Assembly: GCA_907163375.1 (NCBI GenBank)
Contig: CAJQUW010016984.1
Span: 1-64,000, forward strand
Length of the DNA stretch: 64,000 bases
Source of the DNA: Prostheceraeus crozeri
Taxonomy: Eukaryota > Platyhelminthes > Polycladida > Euryleptidae
Direction of reading: 5' to 3'
A program made the translations under genes and the position numbers. The notes below the pieces were generated by a model. It saw only the letters and a list, made by a program, of their open reading frames with translations. It was not told where the DNA came from and made no database searches. Below are positions 19,805-32,525 of this stretch, piece by piece (position 1 is the first letter of the stretch; each line of letters opens with the position of its first letter).

Positions 19805-22649
19805 TATCATTCACTCTTATATAAACCTTCACAAAGGCTGTATTCGTGCCATCCAAACATCGACCGTTGAAGGCGCTGGACGCCGAAGGCCTGTCTGCCA
19901 TCATACTTTTAACTTTAACTTGATTATATTGGCCTAAACTGAAAAGGGAAGTTTTAATTACCTTGAATAACTTTCTCAAAAAGATGATCTCCCTTCACCT
20001 GGTCAACTACAATAATATTATCGGTCTTGTAATTAATTTACCTGTAGAATTGAATCAATTTAGCAAAAGTAACATCTGTCCTGAGACTTCCTCCAAAATT
20101 CAGATTGTCTGAGTTTTTTTGAAAAAAGTCACTTTTTTGCATTTTGAAAAACTGCAAAAAAACGTTCATGTGGTGAGTATTGATGCATTACTTCAATTTA
20201 GCTAATACTCAGTTTTCCTATTATGTGGCGTATTGGTATGAGATACGAAAAAGGATGAACAAAATTGGTTTATTTTTGAAGTTATGAGACCAGTTTCTGT
20301 GAAATTAGTTTTTTCGTGGCATAAGTTGCCCCGGAGATCGATAGCACAGGTTATCCTAATTCACATTAATGGATTTCGAATTGCACAGCAAGGATTTTCA
20401 TGAAGTAAGCTGGTCAAAAATATTAATTATGGCTATTGATCAGAAAAATAGATTATCAATTAACTGTAACTGTGACTCCTATAATGATGTTTCTCATTTT
20501 GTTCAAATGATGTAAACATGTAGGCCTATAAGGTCCAGGTTATCGTCAAACTCAGTTTGCTTCGATCAAACAGAATGCGACATTTCTTCGTACAAGTGCT
20601 GACCATTCATGGAAATGCCGATTTCACAGTATGTCTGTGAAAAAATATCGGGAAGAAAACGATCAATTCATATTCCAGTGAAAGAGGATATTTCTGACAT
20701 TGATTACGAGCAGATTGTCGGTAAAGCAAACCCATCCCTCGCTCTCAGAAGAGGCGTGCTTCGTTTCAATGTTAACTACGATTAATGGCAATTGTATTGC
20801 GATGAATTGTGCAATCCTGTGGAGTGCTCGTACCGGTATGGGTAGGCCTACTCCAGTTTTTGCTATCTACCAACTTCGATTAGGCTAAGCAATGTGAAAC
20901 ACCAATTCCTCGAATGATCATTACAAGTGCTTTAAAAACCCCTTCATCTTCTACTTTTTATGCGATCTCTAATTCATAAAGATCAAAAAGATTCATAAGT
21001 GGTGCACTATCTATGTTTGATCAATTTTAAGGAAAAAATTACCCTTTTTATGATATTTGCTTTTATATCTTTTACATATTCTGCATTATCTCCGAGTATC
21101 ATGTGCGGTTGTTATTGTTTTAATACTGCAAAATAAATTATAAGCACTTGGTTTTGTAATTTCAAGTATAATATCTGTAAGTAAATTACCGAATTAATAG
21201 AACATACGATGAGTGGCACAAGTTGCCCACTTAATGGTGTATCTTGCGCCATTTTGGGCGGGGTCCTAGTGTCAAAAGTATAGTTAGAAAAAAATTCACA
21301 AAATGTGTGTGGTATTTCTAGAACCCTGAAGTTTAGTGCCATGTAGGTTTGGAGTTCTAAAAAAATTTCCCTGGTCACAATCTAAAAAAACGCAAAAAAG
21401 TGGCACGAGTTACCCCAGTTGACGGTAATTCCTCAGAAGCATCTTACTTTCCTCGTTTAGAAATGAGTGTGTGATGATTTGCAACATCAGTGTGTGAGAG
21501 GTTCCACGCTGAATCACACGTCCTAACATCGGCTAAAGAAATTGGAAATATTCGTGTTCAATGCATCTAGCATGTGGTGAGATAAGAGAAGATCAATGCT
21601 TTGCATTTTATAAACATGATATATGCCTATGAAGCATGACATCTTTTTGTCATCTACTTTCTGAATAATGATGATATTTCACCCCATTAAAGCAAGCTTC
21701 GGCCTGCTTGTCTAACGTGTTACAGGCTTGTCTAATGTGTTATTTAAGTGATTTATTAGAATTTTATTAAAAATCATAAAATTATTCCATTTCATGAATT
21801 CCTCCGGATTGGTCGACGTCGTTCCATGATTTAATGACTAATTCTAAGTTGTACATATAGTGTCTTCCATGATGTATTCAGATAGGGCTTTGACTTTTGT
21901 GACTCTGAAATCAGAAAGTTTGACTGGCAGATTCTGAATGATGATGGGTTTTGACTTTAGTATGATCAGAAAAGTAGTTATTTTCATGCAGTTTTGAGTC
22001 GCGCTGTTTATTTTTTGTATTCCGACTTCTTTTGTGAAGTAATAGTTCAAATAAAAACCTTGGATAAAGCCAGTGATCGAAGATTTCATAAATAAAGGGT
22101 AGATGGCATACATATACGAGTATATTTGAAGGTGAAAAAACGGATAACTTCCGTGAAATCAAAAGGAGCTTGTGTTAAAAGGATGGTTGCTGCAAATGTT
22201 TGGAAAGCTACAAGTTTTCATATTGGAACCAATCGAAACAGGCCAATTACAGCAACATCTCTATTTTCACAGTTTCCAAGCATTAAGGAAGGAATAGAAG
22301 TCATAAATGATCATTAAGTGTGATCAATGTTGATTTTTTATTTTCTTCAAGACTTCAGCCAATTTTACGATGACCGTATGGCGACTCCTATAATAGTTGT
22401 GGAACTATTTCTGAATGCGAAGAAGAACAGATCCTCCTCTCATTTCCAACCGAAATCTACAGATATTCCCTTCATCTACCACCTAAATGCTCTTCTTATT
22501 CTATAAATGACAATCACCAGATCAGTGTCTTGCCGCTGTCTGCCAGAGGGCTGGATTTCGGGTCCACAAATGTCAAAGTTGTTATGGAAATCATCTGTTC
22601 GTATCTAGACCAGAATCATCTACCTTAAATCGTTGCATGACACATTACA
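19805..22649. other. No gene recognised
   Basis: Short open frames only, none with a recognisable domain. A phrase of the type GTGGCAxAAGTTGCCC recurs at about 20315, 21206 and 21401 in the same orientation near A-runs, suggesting an old dispersed repeat. TAGGCCTA-type words appear, as elsewhere in the window. Confidence 0.5.
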
Positions 22650-23190
22650 TGCCCTATATCTAGCGACTACTCAAAAGCTTTTGACAGCTTGAAGAGTAAG
22701 ATGATCATTCAAAGATTGACTATGATTTACCCGCACATTGTGCAAAGTGGATTTATGAATATTTAAGTTATTATTATTTATATATATCATGTATTATTTA
22801 CATAGTCTCGTTCGCAATATGCAGAGGTTGGTGTAGAAGTTTACATCCATGCCTTCAGACGCACCCGAAGATTCAATTCTCGGTTTATTCCTTTTCTCTG
22901 TTGCAACTTCCACCCTGTCAATTAGAGATAGCTGATGCTGTCATTTGATTGACTTATGCTGTCCACTATTTGAGAACTCTAATGATGACCATGCATTGAA
23001 AATGATTGAGTGTTGCCTTCGTCTCAACAGCATGCATGACCTGTGCATAAACAATTCAAGATGTAAAGCTCTGATAAATCAATTATTTGTATTAAATGAT
23101 GATCTCGTGATGCCGAAAGAGTCGACCGCTAAAGAACTAGCCATTCTCGGCGTCCGATTTGAATGCACTGTGGACTCTGTGTTTTGAACT
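22650..23190 (+). pseudogene. LINE reverse transcriptase fragment, copy 1
   Basis: SDYSKAFDSLKSKMIIQRL near 22656-22715 is the conserved block ahead of the RT palm of non-LTR retrotransposons. After several frame breaks, 22945-23187 gives MIECCLRLNSMHDLCINN and AKELAILGVRF, the region behind the YADD box; the aligned part of copy 3 keeps YADD. Heavily mutated, without ends. Same family as 27106-27545 and 32870-33257/38175-38512. Confidence 0.65.
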
Positions 23191-23754
23191 TCGATTTTAT
23201 GCTTTACACACCCTCCTTCGCTGTCTTAATAATAGCTCAATGACGTTTGTGATTTTTTCCTTGATCATGTCATTGCTCCACTGTTTTTATCTTTGTCTGC
23301 CCATGAGACAAAGAGATTTGACCGTCTTCAGCTGTCCGCAGAAGCAGCTAGTACTTCATTTAACTGTCCTGCTCTATGTACGAGTACAACAATGATTTTC
23401 AAAGGAAATAATTTTTGCATTTGGATTTGATGTCATGTTATTTTGTCTTGGTAATTTCACTTGTAACTTTTCGATTTTCATTCACCTCGAAATAGGGCGC
23501 TTTAAATAACGCTTAAAGTTCATCAATAGCAATTATTCTTCAACAAAAAAGATTAGATTGGAATGGCATGAGACGGTGTTGCATTAAGTCGGCTACTTTA
23601 TAGTCCGGCAACCACAACGAGTTTCTGCAGGGAAAGAGACCGAAAATGAGATTTTCACAGAATGATGTTCACCATATGCCTACTACGAATCTGCGTGTCT
23701 GTCGAGTTTTAGTTAGTTCCTCTTCTTGTCAGACAGGATCAAAGAAAAACACAA

Positions 23755-24055
23755 AGCTGATCATGAATTACATCTTCCAATGGTATGAAGAATTCGGAAA
23801 TGTCACATAATGCTCTTTGCAAATATTTACATTTATGTTTCATTCCTGTAAGCACAGTAAGCTGCATGAAGATCAGTTTCCGACATTTCAACTAGATTTG
23901 GCATTTCGGTTTTCCATTGGCTCTAGTTAGTTCCTCTTTTTGTCAGACAAGGTCAAAGAAAAAAACATGCTAATCCAATGGGACGCAGATTGCAGCTTTT
24001 GGCAAAAATGAAATTGTCTATGTTTTCTCTTATCAACTGAGAAGTACCAAGCCTA
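23755..24055. repeat. Inner inverted repeat, left half
   Basis: Reverse complement of about 24700-25010, including an identical-looking run around CAGTAAGCTGCATGAAGATC. The halves are about 650 bp apart, both inside the TIR element. The repeated piece includes part of the decayed gene, so a segment was duplicated in inverted orientation. Confidence 0.85.
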
Positions 24056-24699
24056 GAGCCGGTATTTTCAAATAATCAAAATATGAAATCGTTTATTTCT
24101 ACAAAAAGGAAACATGAGGATGAAATGGTACATGACAATGCTTTTTACAAAATAGATGATATTCTACATTTGCGTAATGCGATGAAATATATACACATAA
24201 AATAAATGTCGTGAAATGTAAAGATAATTGACAAGAGATGATAATAGGATGATAATTGAGATACTGGAAGGAGAGGACATTTACATTTTATCAAGAGATG
24301 GCATTTAGATGAATTCAATTAAAGTACAAGTCATAAATTGTATCAAGGCAATTGGAGCTCTTGAACATTTATTAATGTAAAAGGCCTCATCATATCATCA
24401 TCAAACTTTTTCAAAAAATATTATTGATGGCATCCCATGTCTCACGTCTTAATACTTAAAACAAATTATTAACGAGGTCCGGAACGAGATTTTAATAAAG
24501 TGCACATTTCTGTATACATTTTACATTCATATACATTTCTCATCATGTTTATGAACATGAACCTCCTACTGTCTGCAAACACCACCATGTTGCTCCCTTG
24601 AACCACATTCTCGCATGCATTGCCGATTAGAAGCATGATAAAATCACACACGTGATAGGAAATGCCATGAAGACACAAAATACCCAAATTTAATGCTGT

Positions 24700-25010
24700 A
24701 GACTTGGTACTTCTCAGTTGATAAGAGAAAACATAGACAATTTCATTTTTGCCAAAAGCTGCAATCTGCGTCCCATTGGATTAGCATGTTTTTTTTCTTT
24801 GACCTTGTCTGACAAAAAGAGGAACTAACTAGAGCCAATGGAAAACCGAAATGCCAAATCTAGTTGAAATGTCGGAAACTGATCTTCATGCAGCTTACTG
24901 TGCTTACAGGAATGAAACATAAATGTAAATATTTGCAAAGAGCATTATGTGACATTTCCGAATTCTTCATACCATTGGAAGATGTAATTCATGATCAGTT
25001 TATTCCAACT
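24700..25010. repeat. Inner inverted repeat, right half
   Basis: Partner of 23755-24055. The 24864-25010 part is coding sequence of the decayed gene in its original orientation. Confidence 0.85.
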
Positions 25011-26080
25011 CTATGTGACAAAGTGATCAATGATGATTTTCGAGACATATTTTTGCCGTTCCTATTTCACTCGGTGGACTAAGCATTGAAAATCTAGTAA
25101 GAACATTTGACAGTCAGCATGTATCATCTCTAAATATCACAAAATCACTTCAAGAACACATAATTAACCACATTATGGACTTCAGGGAAGAAACAATATG
25201 ATGACATTTACTTGAGAAAAAGTGAAAATAAGGGCAAAAAACATTTAGCCGATAAATCAATGCCCGAATCACTATTTGAAAACTTTTCGAAGGAAAGTAA
25301 ACGATGTTTTCAAGCAAATCAATAAAAGGGATCCTCAGTATGACTTTCAACACTCCCCCTAAAAGAAGATGGGTTTCACTTGAATAAGGCAGAATTCATT
25401 CCTGCCATAATCGCTAAGATATAACTTCAATATTTCTGGCATGTCTCGAAGATGTTCCTGTGGACAATTGAATGACATTGATCATGCCATGATCTGCAAA
25501 GTGGAAGGCTTCGTTCACTTAAGACAGCAAAATGCGGGACCATAAAGCTGATTGTTATCAAAAACATGCACTGATGTGAGAAAATAACGACCTAAGCGGT
25601 AAAGTCAAAGATGATGCTCGTCTCGAGGTTTCCATTGCGGTGCTTCTGGTGGTCGATGGAACAAAACTTCGTTGATGTCAAGATTTTTCATCCCAATTCC
25701 CCATCATATCTGGCCACTCCCATGAATTCTCTCTATCGCACTCATGAAAATCAAAAGAAGCAAGAGTATAACAGGAGAATCATGGAAGTAAAACATGCAT
25801 AATTCACCCCACTCATAATTTCAACAACCGGTGGTGTGGTCCTGAATGACTGCGCTTTCATAAAAACATGCCAGACATGGTCTCTAGGAAAAATCGCGAA
25901 GCCTATTGCCATGTACTGTCATACATAAGGCATAGAATACGTTTCTCCCTTTTACGCATATCACTAATACCCTTGCGAGGGGAAAGGTTGAAACAATGTG
26001 ATAGGCAAAATGATGTCCGTCCTCCAGAAATCATTGACTGTGGCATTATTGAAACCTCTTCTCTATCTAAGTCAACTTGA
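24853..26080 (+). pseudogene. C-terminal part of a multicopy retroelement-linked protein, decayed
   Basis: Fragments in changing frames follow one another in the order known from large uncharacterised multicopy proteins of marine invertebrates and fish that carry an RT-like domain upstream: KCKYLQRALCDISEFFIPL (about 24920), a SSLNITKSLQEHI stretch (25130), TLPLKEDGFHLNKAEFI (25350), a CSCGQLNDIDHAMIC zinc-like block (25450), FVDVKIFHPNSPSY (25670) and REAYCHVLSYIRHRIRFSLL (25890). The succession makes the match convincing, though the family name is uncertain. Many stops and frameshifts; the N-terminal RT part is not seen. Confidence 0.55.
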
Positions 26081-26370
26081 TCATCTTTTTTTGTTTTATG
26101 CGCATAAGTTTCTTGCAAATCCCAGATTCAGGTGGTTTTAGGTCTTACTTTTTACTTTTACAGAACGTAAGGTTTTCTGTCTCATGTAATTTATTTTATT
26201 GATGTTTGCATGTATCTTCTGTCAATAAAACTAGGTTTACATAAAAACTAAGTAGACCTGGGCAGACGCCCAGATTCGTAGTAGGCATAGGGTGCACATC
26301 ATTCTGTGAAAGTGTCATTTCCGGTCTCGTTCCCTGCAGAAACTCACTTTTGCTGCCGGACTATTACCGA

Positions 26371-26488
26371 CCAGGGGCGACCGCACAGGAACAGTGTTTG
26401 GCTAGCAAATTTCTAAAACATCATTCACCCATTGAAATTTGCTTGTCACTAACAACTCACTATCTAACACTGTGCGGTCGCCCCCTGG
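26371..26488. repeat. 118-bp inverted-repeat element
   Basis: CCAGGGGCGACCGCACAG at the left and its near-exact reverse complement at the right (one extra C). Seven bases outside the TIR element. No target duplication. The arms resemble a short MITE. Confidence 0.7.
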
Positions 26489-27105
26489 TTGTCAAACAAA
26501 ACTGATTGATGCCAGTCATTCAGTTAATTCGCAACTATTTAAGTCTTAGACCTTACCCTTTTGGTTGGCGAATTATTATGTGCATTATTTGGTTATAGTA
26601 ATAATCGCATTTCGTCTGATGAATGCACTCTTGTGGCGTGCATCGAAGAAGGATTTACAATCATTGTCTCTATGAAAACTTACAGCAGGAAACAAGATTA
26701 ACATGTTGATTACTGAAGTAATCAATTTACATTATCTTCAAAATCCATCAATGCTTTCATATTTAAGGCTCTAGAGACAATGGTAGCGCTATATTGAGAG
26801 GTAAACTTAATGATAATGAAATATGAAAGACAAAAGATTAAATGCCTGCAGCGCCCGTAAATTAAGTCTACGAGTACATGTCCTGAGTATTATAGCCCTT
26901 GATCAATGATAGAGAGAAAGAGACAATACCCAAATCACGACAAATTCATGCATGTGACTAGTAGTAGCAGTAATAATAGGCGTATACAGTGTGTATTTCA
27001 TCAATATGAAAATCATGCAGATACATCATATGATTGTCACAAAGTCACAAAAGATAGTGAGAAAAAAGCAAAAACTGTGCAGGAATAGAAAAAGTAACGA
27101 GAGTC
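26489..27105. other. No gene recognised
   Basis: Only short, unrelated open frames. Nothing identified. Confidence 0.5.
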
Positions 27106-27545
27106 CTAATCAAACACAATACCGTTTGCCATGGCACAGAACCACAGAAAGAAGGAGTGCAGACGTCAGGCAGTATTGCAGTGAACTAAAGCTAGTTGAC
27201 CCGTCCATCGCAGACGAGATGGTACATACGAATGAGGTGGATGTTCACAGTTGATTTCACAACTTCCCAAAAATGAAAGTCCAGATTTCATAGACGCTTT
27301 TGATAGTGATGGAAAATTAATGGTCAGGTCCACAAATAGTGCGATGCGCTCTACACTGAAACTCTCAAATTTATGGAATAATGTCCGAGGGAGACGTCCA
27401 TATGTTGGAGAGGCATATAAAATTACTGAGGTAATGATGGAATGGTACACTATAACCATCTCTCTTTTTGAGAGGGAAGATTTCAAACATCTTATGACAT
27501 ACAATGTAACTTGACAACATTCGAAGAGAATAGAAATAAAAGTAA
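27106..27545 (-). pseudogene. LINE reverse transcriptase 3' end, copy 2
   Basis: Minus strand: LSKREMVIVYHSIITSVIL and YASPTYGRLPRTL, then HPPHSYVPSRLRWTGQLAL and, after a TGA at 27166-27168, RLHSFFLWFCAMANG. This is the C-terminal thumb region typical of CR1/Jockey-type LINEs and matches copy 3 at 38175-38512. A frame break lies near 27505. The 5' portion is missing. Confidence 0.75.
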
Positions 27546-29539
27546 AATTACCGTTAATTAGGAGTTAATGAAAATCAAGAATTTCTGAAAATTTTCACAA
27601 AGCTTGACCGCCGTGTAATAATTTCAAAAGCAATTGCCGATTTGTGATGACAGGCTCGAGCTTTCAGAGGAATTCTATTCCAAAAACTAGCTCCTATAGC
27701 TCCATAATAGTTTGCTCATCGAGCAGGCCAAATTTAAATGAAGCATATATGAAAATATCAGATATGTTTATATGTTTCAGATATTCCATAGAAGACAATG
27801 ACATAAGCCAATCGAGACTGCATGCTTGTACTTCTTGGCTTGATTCAACAGATCCTTGATGCGTCGAACAGAGATTTATTTTGAAACCTTGCACATTATG
27901 TCTTTTCATTTTTCTTCCCATCAGAGATTCTGTGTCTGCCTCAGCAGTAATAAATTCCAATCTCGTTTTGCTGTACTGCCCTATACACATGAGTAGCCTA
28001 CTTCGAAGTGACATTGGAATCAGCAGCGAAGAACGGAAAAGCTGCAATTATTATATAGATTTTCCATTCAAGCATAACAAACAATTAGCGATCAAAATGT
28101 CCGAATATTCTGCACTATTTATCAGAATAGAGCAACGCTATGTGTCAAGCTTTACTGCACGCAAATGTAATCATTCAAATATCAAGATACAAGATGCACA
28201 TGTACAAATTTATATCATTCTTGGTGTTTATTACTACAAAATGATTTCAGTGGGAATTCAATCTCAACAAAGTGGGCAGACTTGTGGGTAAGGTGAATGA
28301 GTTCAAGGCCATGTCCATGCAGAATCAAGGTCTAAAGAAGATCGAATTTAGGGCATAAATTGATGAAGCATGTGGACTGTTTAATAAATTTGCAGTGAAG
28401 TGACTTGCACGTTATTTCATTAATTGAATGAGAATTCTGCAATAGTTATTGTTTATGCTGTCTGATAGATCTAAATGGCATGCATTATTCTGTATCCAAA
28501 TGTTCGAAGAGACACTATTCCATTTAACGTTTTATGTCTCTGCTGTTGTTCATTTAAAGTAACTTAAATACAAAATTACTTAATCATCTACTACTTATCT
28601 GTTAATTTTCCAGCAGTTACATCTCACGAAACGAATTACCGAAGTGGTTGCTTCAGAAAGAATGCTTCCAATTACGCATTCAATGCTTAATCTTATTAAC
28701 AGATTGCTAAATGGCCGAAGAACTTGACGTGTACTTTAATGATAGCGTTCACTTTGGGGCCGTCAATCTCAATTGCAATTCACTGGTTGCGATCACGAGA
28801 TTATTGCAATCGAATAACCTCGATTTATCAATTGCTGAACTCAGATTGTCTGTAATGCATGAAGTTGCATGTACATTGATGATAGACCTACACTTGAAGT
28901 TTGTACATGCACAACTGCATTAGAAAAGCAACGTACATGCATGTAGATTGTCAACTCAAAAAACGTCAGCATACAGTGAAAATTTTTATATCAAAAGATT
29001 CAGCTTCGTTCTACTGAGATCGTTTTCCTGAGGTCTAGGAAAAGTGCCTCATTAGTTTTTAAAAAGTCAAATTTTTTGCAAATTATTCCTCTGTTTCCAT
29101 ACTACAGATTCGGTAATTGAGATTTTGGGATTTAAGAAGCATGAAGCATATTAGACATCAAATAGAATTAAAATTTTCAGATTTTGAGGAATTTTAAAGC
29201 ATCTAACTAGAAAGAAAATTAAATTGATTACCAAGTAAATTTCATGATTAGAATTATCATTAAATCTTACAAAAATTGAAAACTTCCTCGGCTTAATTTT
29301 TGACTTTGCTACTTAGCAAATTTAGTCAGTAGCTTGTTTTCCAACAGGTGAAATGCACTTATAGGTACAGTGGGTGGAACAGCAACTCAGTACTAATTAC
29401 ATTCATCAAGTGATGGCATTCGATTCAAATAAACGAACTCTCGTTTCTGTCTACAGTAAAATGGACCACTCGACTTTTGTCAATGTTCAATACATTTTCG
29501 GGCTTTCCAACACAAGCATGAATGACATGGTGTAAATAT
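27546..29539. other. Non-coding stretch with one dispersed repeat copy
   Basis: A 117-codon frame at 27694-28047 (minus) and a 136-codon frame at 27881-28291 (plus) overlap each other and match nothing I recognise. At 28948-29065 there is a partial copy of the family seen at 50383, 52955 and 54090 (shared CAGTGAAAATTTTTATATCA). Confidence 0.5.
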
Positions 29540-31394
29540 CAGGGTTGGCTTTTTGCCGGTTTTTACCTGGTTTTTGCCACTAAGTGGTAAAAACCAGGTA
29601 AAAACCGGCAAAACTGGCAAAAATTGGCAAAAACCGGCTAAAACTAAAATTCCGAAAAATCATTCTGTTTCTTCACGAAATCACTTAATCACTTAATATC
29701 ACGATGAATTTAAGTATTACGGTACATGCGGGTTTGCAGTTTGCAACTCTTATCTTCCAAAACATGACATTCATTCAGTGATGGAACCACATGATATGTT
29801 TTTATAACGAACGACAAACGATGTTGTCTTTCTTTACGATTGCTCTGCCCTTTTCTTGTGATTTAAGAACAAATGTAGACTTCAGCACCATTTTGGCTCT
29901 TTGGTTCATGTAACAGAAGTTGTTGGATACTCGCAGAATTATCATCAAATGAATGATAAAATGAAAATAAATGTATGAATATTACTGGTTTATACATAGA
30001 ACTAAATTAAGCAAACCACTTTCTTCATGTGAACAAGCTTCAATAATCCCACTGTCATTCTTCTGTGTTGAGTGTTCAGCAAGAATGTAGAGTGTATTTT
30101 AATAGTATCTCACGTTTCATCAGATCTAGATTCGAACCCAGGTCTCATGAACGCAGAGAAAACACTCTATCAAAGTCTCTGCACCGGAAAATCTCACCTC
30201 CCAAATCAAGCAATGTGCAACAGTCACTTAGAATGCATTTCTACTTTTTTTAGAAATATACGAGTACTAAATGTACTGATGCTTGTTAATGTAGCAGGAA
30301 ATCATGATTTGCAAGAACAGATAATAATTAAATAACATAGTTCTCACCAACAATCTTGATAAAGTGAGGTATAATGTATGTCTGAACAGCTTCAGTTGTA
30401 ATCTCAACAAAAGAGCATAATAATAATATAATAATAAAATATTTATTTTAAGAGGATGACACTGGTAGCAATAGCTAATTTACAATGGTCCTCTTGCATG
30501 TCCCTTGTGGTCTCAGCATGTCCAGTAAGCTGTAAAATTGATCTTGTTAATAGAATCTCAAAGCGACAAACAATTTTGACATTATTGTGATATACAAGTT
30601 TGTTTACAGGTCTTGAAATTTCCATATTTTGAGCTCAAATCAAAAATTTACTTTCGGTTTTAAATTCATTTAACATAACCTTATCCTCTAAATGTGTGAG
30701 GGTAAATTACCATGACATGAAGAGTGTTGAAGGGCAAAATTTTTAATCTAGTCCTTCTGGGAGTGCAGGATAAATTTCATAGTAGGCTTAATATTCGTGT
30801 AATCACAATGGGTATGGGACATTTGCCACAGATTTAGAAGACAAGCTATTCTATGAGATCAGCACGGAGGTTAATCGTAGAAATCCGAGGCCAGATATCT
30901 ACATTTTCCTGCCCTTCTAGCTTCATGGAATGCCTGTTTTCTATCTTTTATATAGAGCCAAGCTGTGATTTCCTTCCAACATGGACGTCTGTTGCATCTT
31001 ACAATGAATGAAATTCGTAAAGCAACAAAATGCGTGCACACTTAGAAGAATAATGCACAATAGCTTTACAACAACATTTTTCATAATAATTCATATTCTT
31101 ACAACTATGCTTGGAACATATTCTTGATTGAAATGCGATATTGATAGGTTTGAATTGTGAAAATACAAGCCTAAATGTTTATCGAATGAAGAAAAAGTAA
31201 AGTGAACTTATTGCGACTAGCGTTCATCAATAAAGTAAGGAGTGACGATGATCCCTTATATTGTATGCACCCAGTAGTAATGCTGGAAAAATAGTTTTAG
31301 CCAGTTTTAGCCGAAAAATGGTGACAAAAGCTGGTGGTTTTTACCGGTTTTTACTAGGTGTAAAAACCAGGGTGGTTTTTGCCGGCCAACCCTG
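29540..31394. mobile_element. Non-autonomous hAT-type element with 8-bp TSD
   Basis: Begins CAGGGTTGGC and ends GGCCAACCCTG, flanked by exact 8-bp duplications GTAAATAT at 29532-29539 and 31395-31402. The subterminal left end folds into a 26-bp hairpin (29555-29609) with GTTTTTACC repeats, and the right end repeats the same words. No transposase; the interior is AT-rich and contains a tRNA-like stretch at 30123-30185. Confidence 0.9.
30123..30185 (-). repeat. tRNA-like segment, probable SINE remnant
   Basis: On the minus strand a TTTGATAGAGTG box-A-like stretch is followed at tRNA spacing by GACCTGGGTTCGAATC, a good box B. Folding into a complete tRNA is not supported, so a tRNA-derived SINE head is more likely than a gene. 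Confidence 0.4.
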
Positions 31395-32402
31395 GTAAAT
31401 ATACTTGAGCAGATCAATGCGAACACATTGAAGTAATTTTCGACTGTTTGCAAACAAAAAAAATACTTCCTATTTTGATTGATACAGTACTTCCGCTACT
31501 CGTATAATCAAATCAAGTATACTTACTCTGCATGTAATTGGTTCATTCGTGCACTTGTTTTCAAAGTTCAGTTATGTAATTAATTATACAGACTAGACTA
31601 TATTTGGAGCTTTTTTAAGAATGTCGACCAGACCCGGTATGATTAATATGTCTTAAAGCTTGCTAAACACCTTTCCGGATAAAAAAATAGAATTAAGAAC
31701 CGCCAAATGTCGGGATGTTCGAAACGCCTTTCCGGATAAAATAATATATAATTAAGAACCGCCAAATGTCGGGATGTTCGAAACGTCCCGACACTTGGCT
31801 GTTCTTAAATATGTATTCTTTTATCCGGAAAAGAGTTTAGCAAACTTTAATATATACAGACTATACTTTGCATGAAACGGATGAGTAGCTTCTTCATCGA
31901 TCAAGCTATGAACTACTAGAATGCTTGGAGAGTCAGCTGAAATTCGCGCTAGACATGATAAGGCCTCTCCAACCAATCAAAAACATCGAAAAATAGGCAG
32001 ACATTGATAAAATTCTATTCCAAGACCAAAGCCATGCAATCCATTGAAAAGCCAGTTACTTGAAGTGGAAAAATATTTTATCAATATTGCCAATCTTCCG
32101 ATGATTTTCAATTCGTTGAAGTGGCCTCATCATGTCAAATGTCAGTTTCACCTGACTGTCCAACCTATTTAGCAGTCCATGGTCAAACGCAAACCTAAGC
32201 AATTGACGCTTTCTCCTTAAATTCGTGCACTAGTTTCTTATTTTTTTGGCAGTGGCTGTTAACCGGCTGAGACGGTAAAACTGATTGCATCTTAAAGAAG
32301 TAAAGAGAGAAATTTTCTACTGTAAAGCACCAAACTGAGTTTTTGCTGTATTGAATGTTTTGGAGTCGCTTACAAATATTTATCTAAGAAACAAATATTT
32401 TT
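31395..32402. other. Non-coding, contains one hairpin element
   Basis: No gene apart from the TTAA-bounded hairpin element at 31653-31850. AT-rich, with no other structure noted. Confidence 0.5.
31653..31850. mobile_element. 198-bp TTAA-bounded hairpin element
   Basis: Starts TTAAAGCTTGCTAAAC and ends GTTTAGCAAACTTTAA, both carrying TTTCCGGATAAA just inside. A 67-70-bp unit with CGCCAAATGTCGGGATGTTC is duplicated, and its last part folds on the right half. TTAA at both ends suggests mobilisation by a piggyBac-type transposase. Confidence 0.65.
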
Positions 32403-32525
32403 TTGAATTTAATGAAATTATATTATTTTTAATCTTCAGCACAAAAATCAATTAACAAAAAAATTATCAAATTATATTTCGCCGATCTGACCTTATCAAT
32501 TGAGATAGAAAGAAATCCTAAATAA
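32403..32525. repeat. Inverted repeat flanking the LINE fragment, left
   Basis: About 80% reverse-complement match to 38765-38893, best in ATCAAATTATATTTCG and GAGATAGAAAGAAATCCTAA. Once the hAT insertion is discounted, the two lie about 1.3 kb apart around the LINE fragment. Confidence 0.7.

Larger units (their letters stand above)
23601..26363. mobile_element. TIR element of 2.76 kb with 3-bp TTA duplication
   Basis: Begins TAGTCCGGCA and ends TGCCGGACTA with ~100-bp terminal inverted repeats at about 80-85% identity by eye (shared GAGTTTCTGCAGGGAA and ATGCCTACTACGAATCTG). TTA at 23598-23600 and again at 26364-26366 is a candidate target duplication, compatible with PIF/Harbinger or a related superfamily. 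No transposase is visible; the interior holds a decayed retroelement-linked gene and an inner inverted repeat. A 304-bp relative is at 43473-43776. Confidence 0.75.

Noticed and set aside
30123-30185. Functional tRNA gene
   Set aside because: Box B is good but the arms do not pair into a complete cloverleaf, and it lies inside a transposon.
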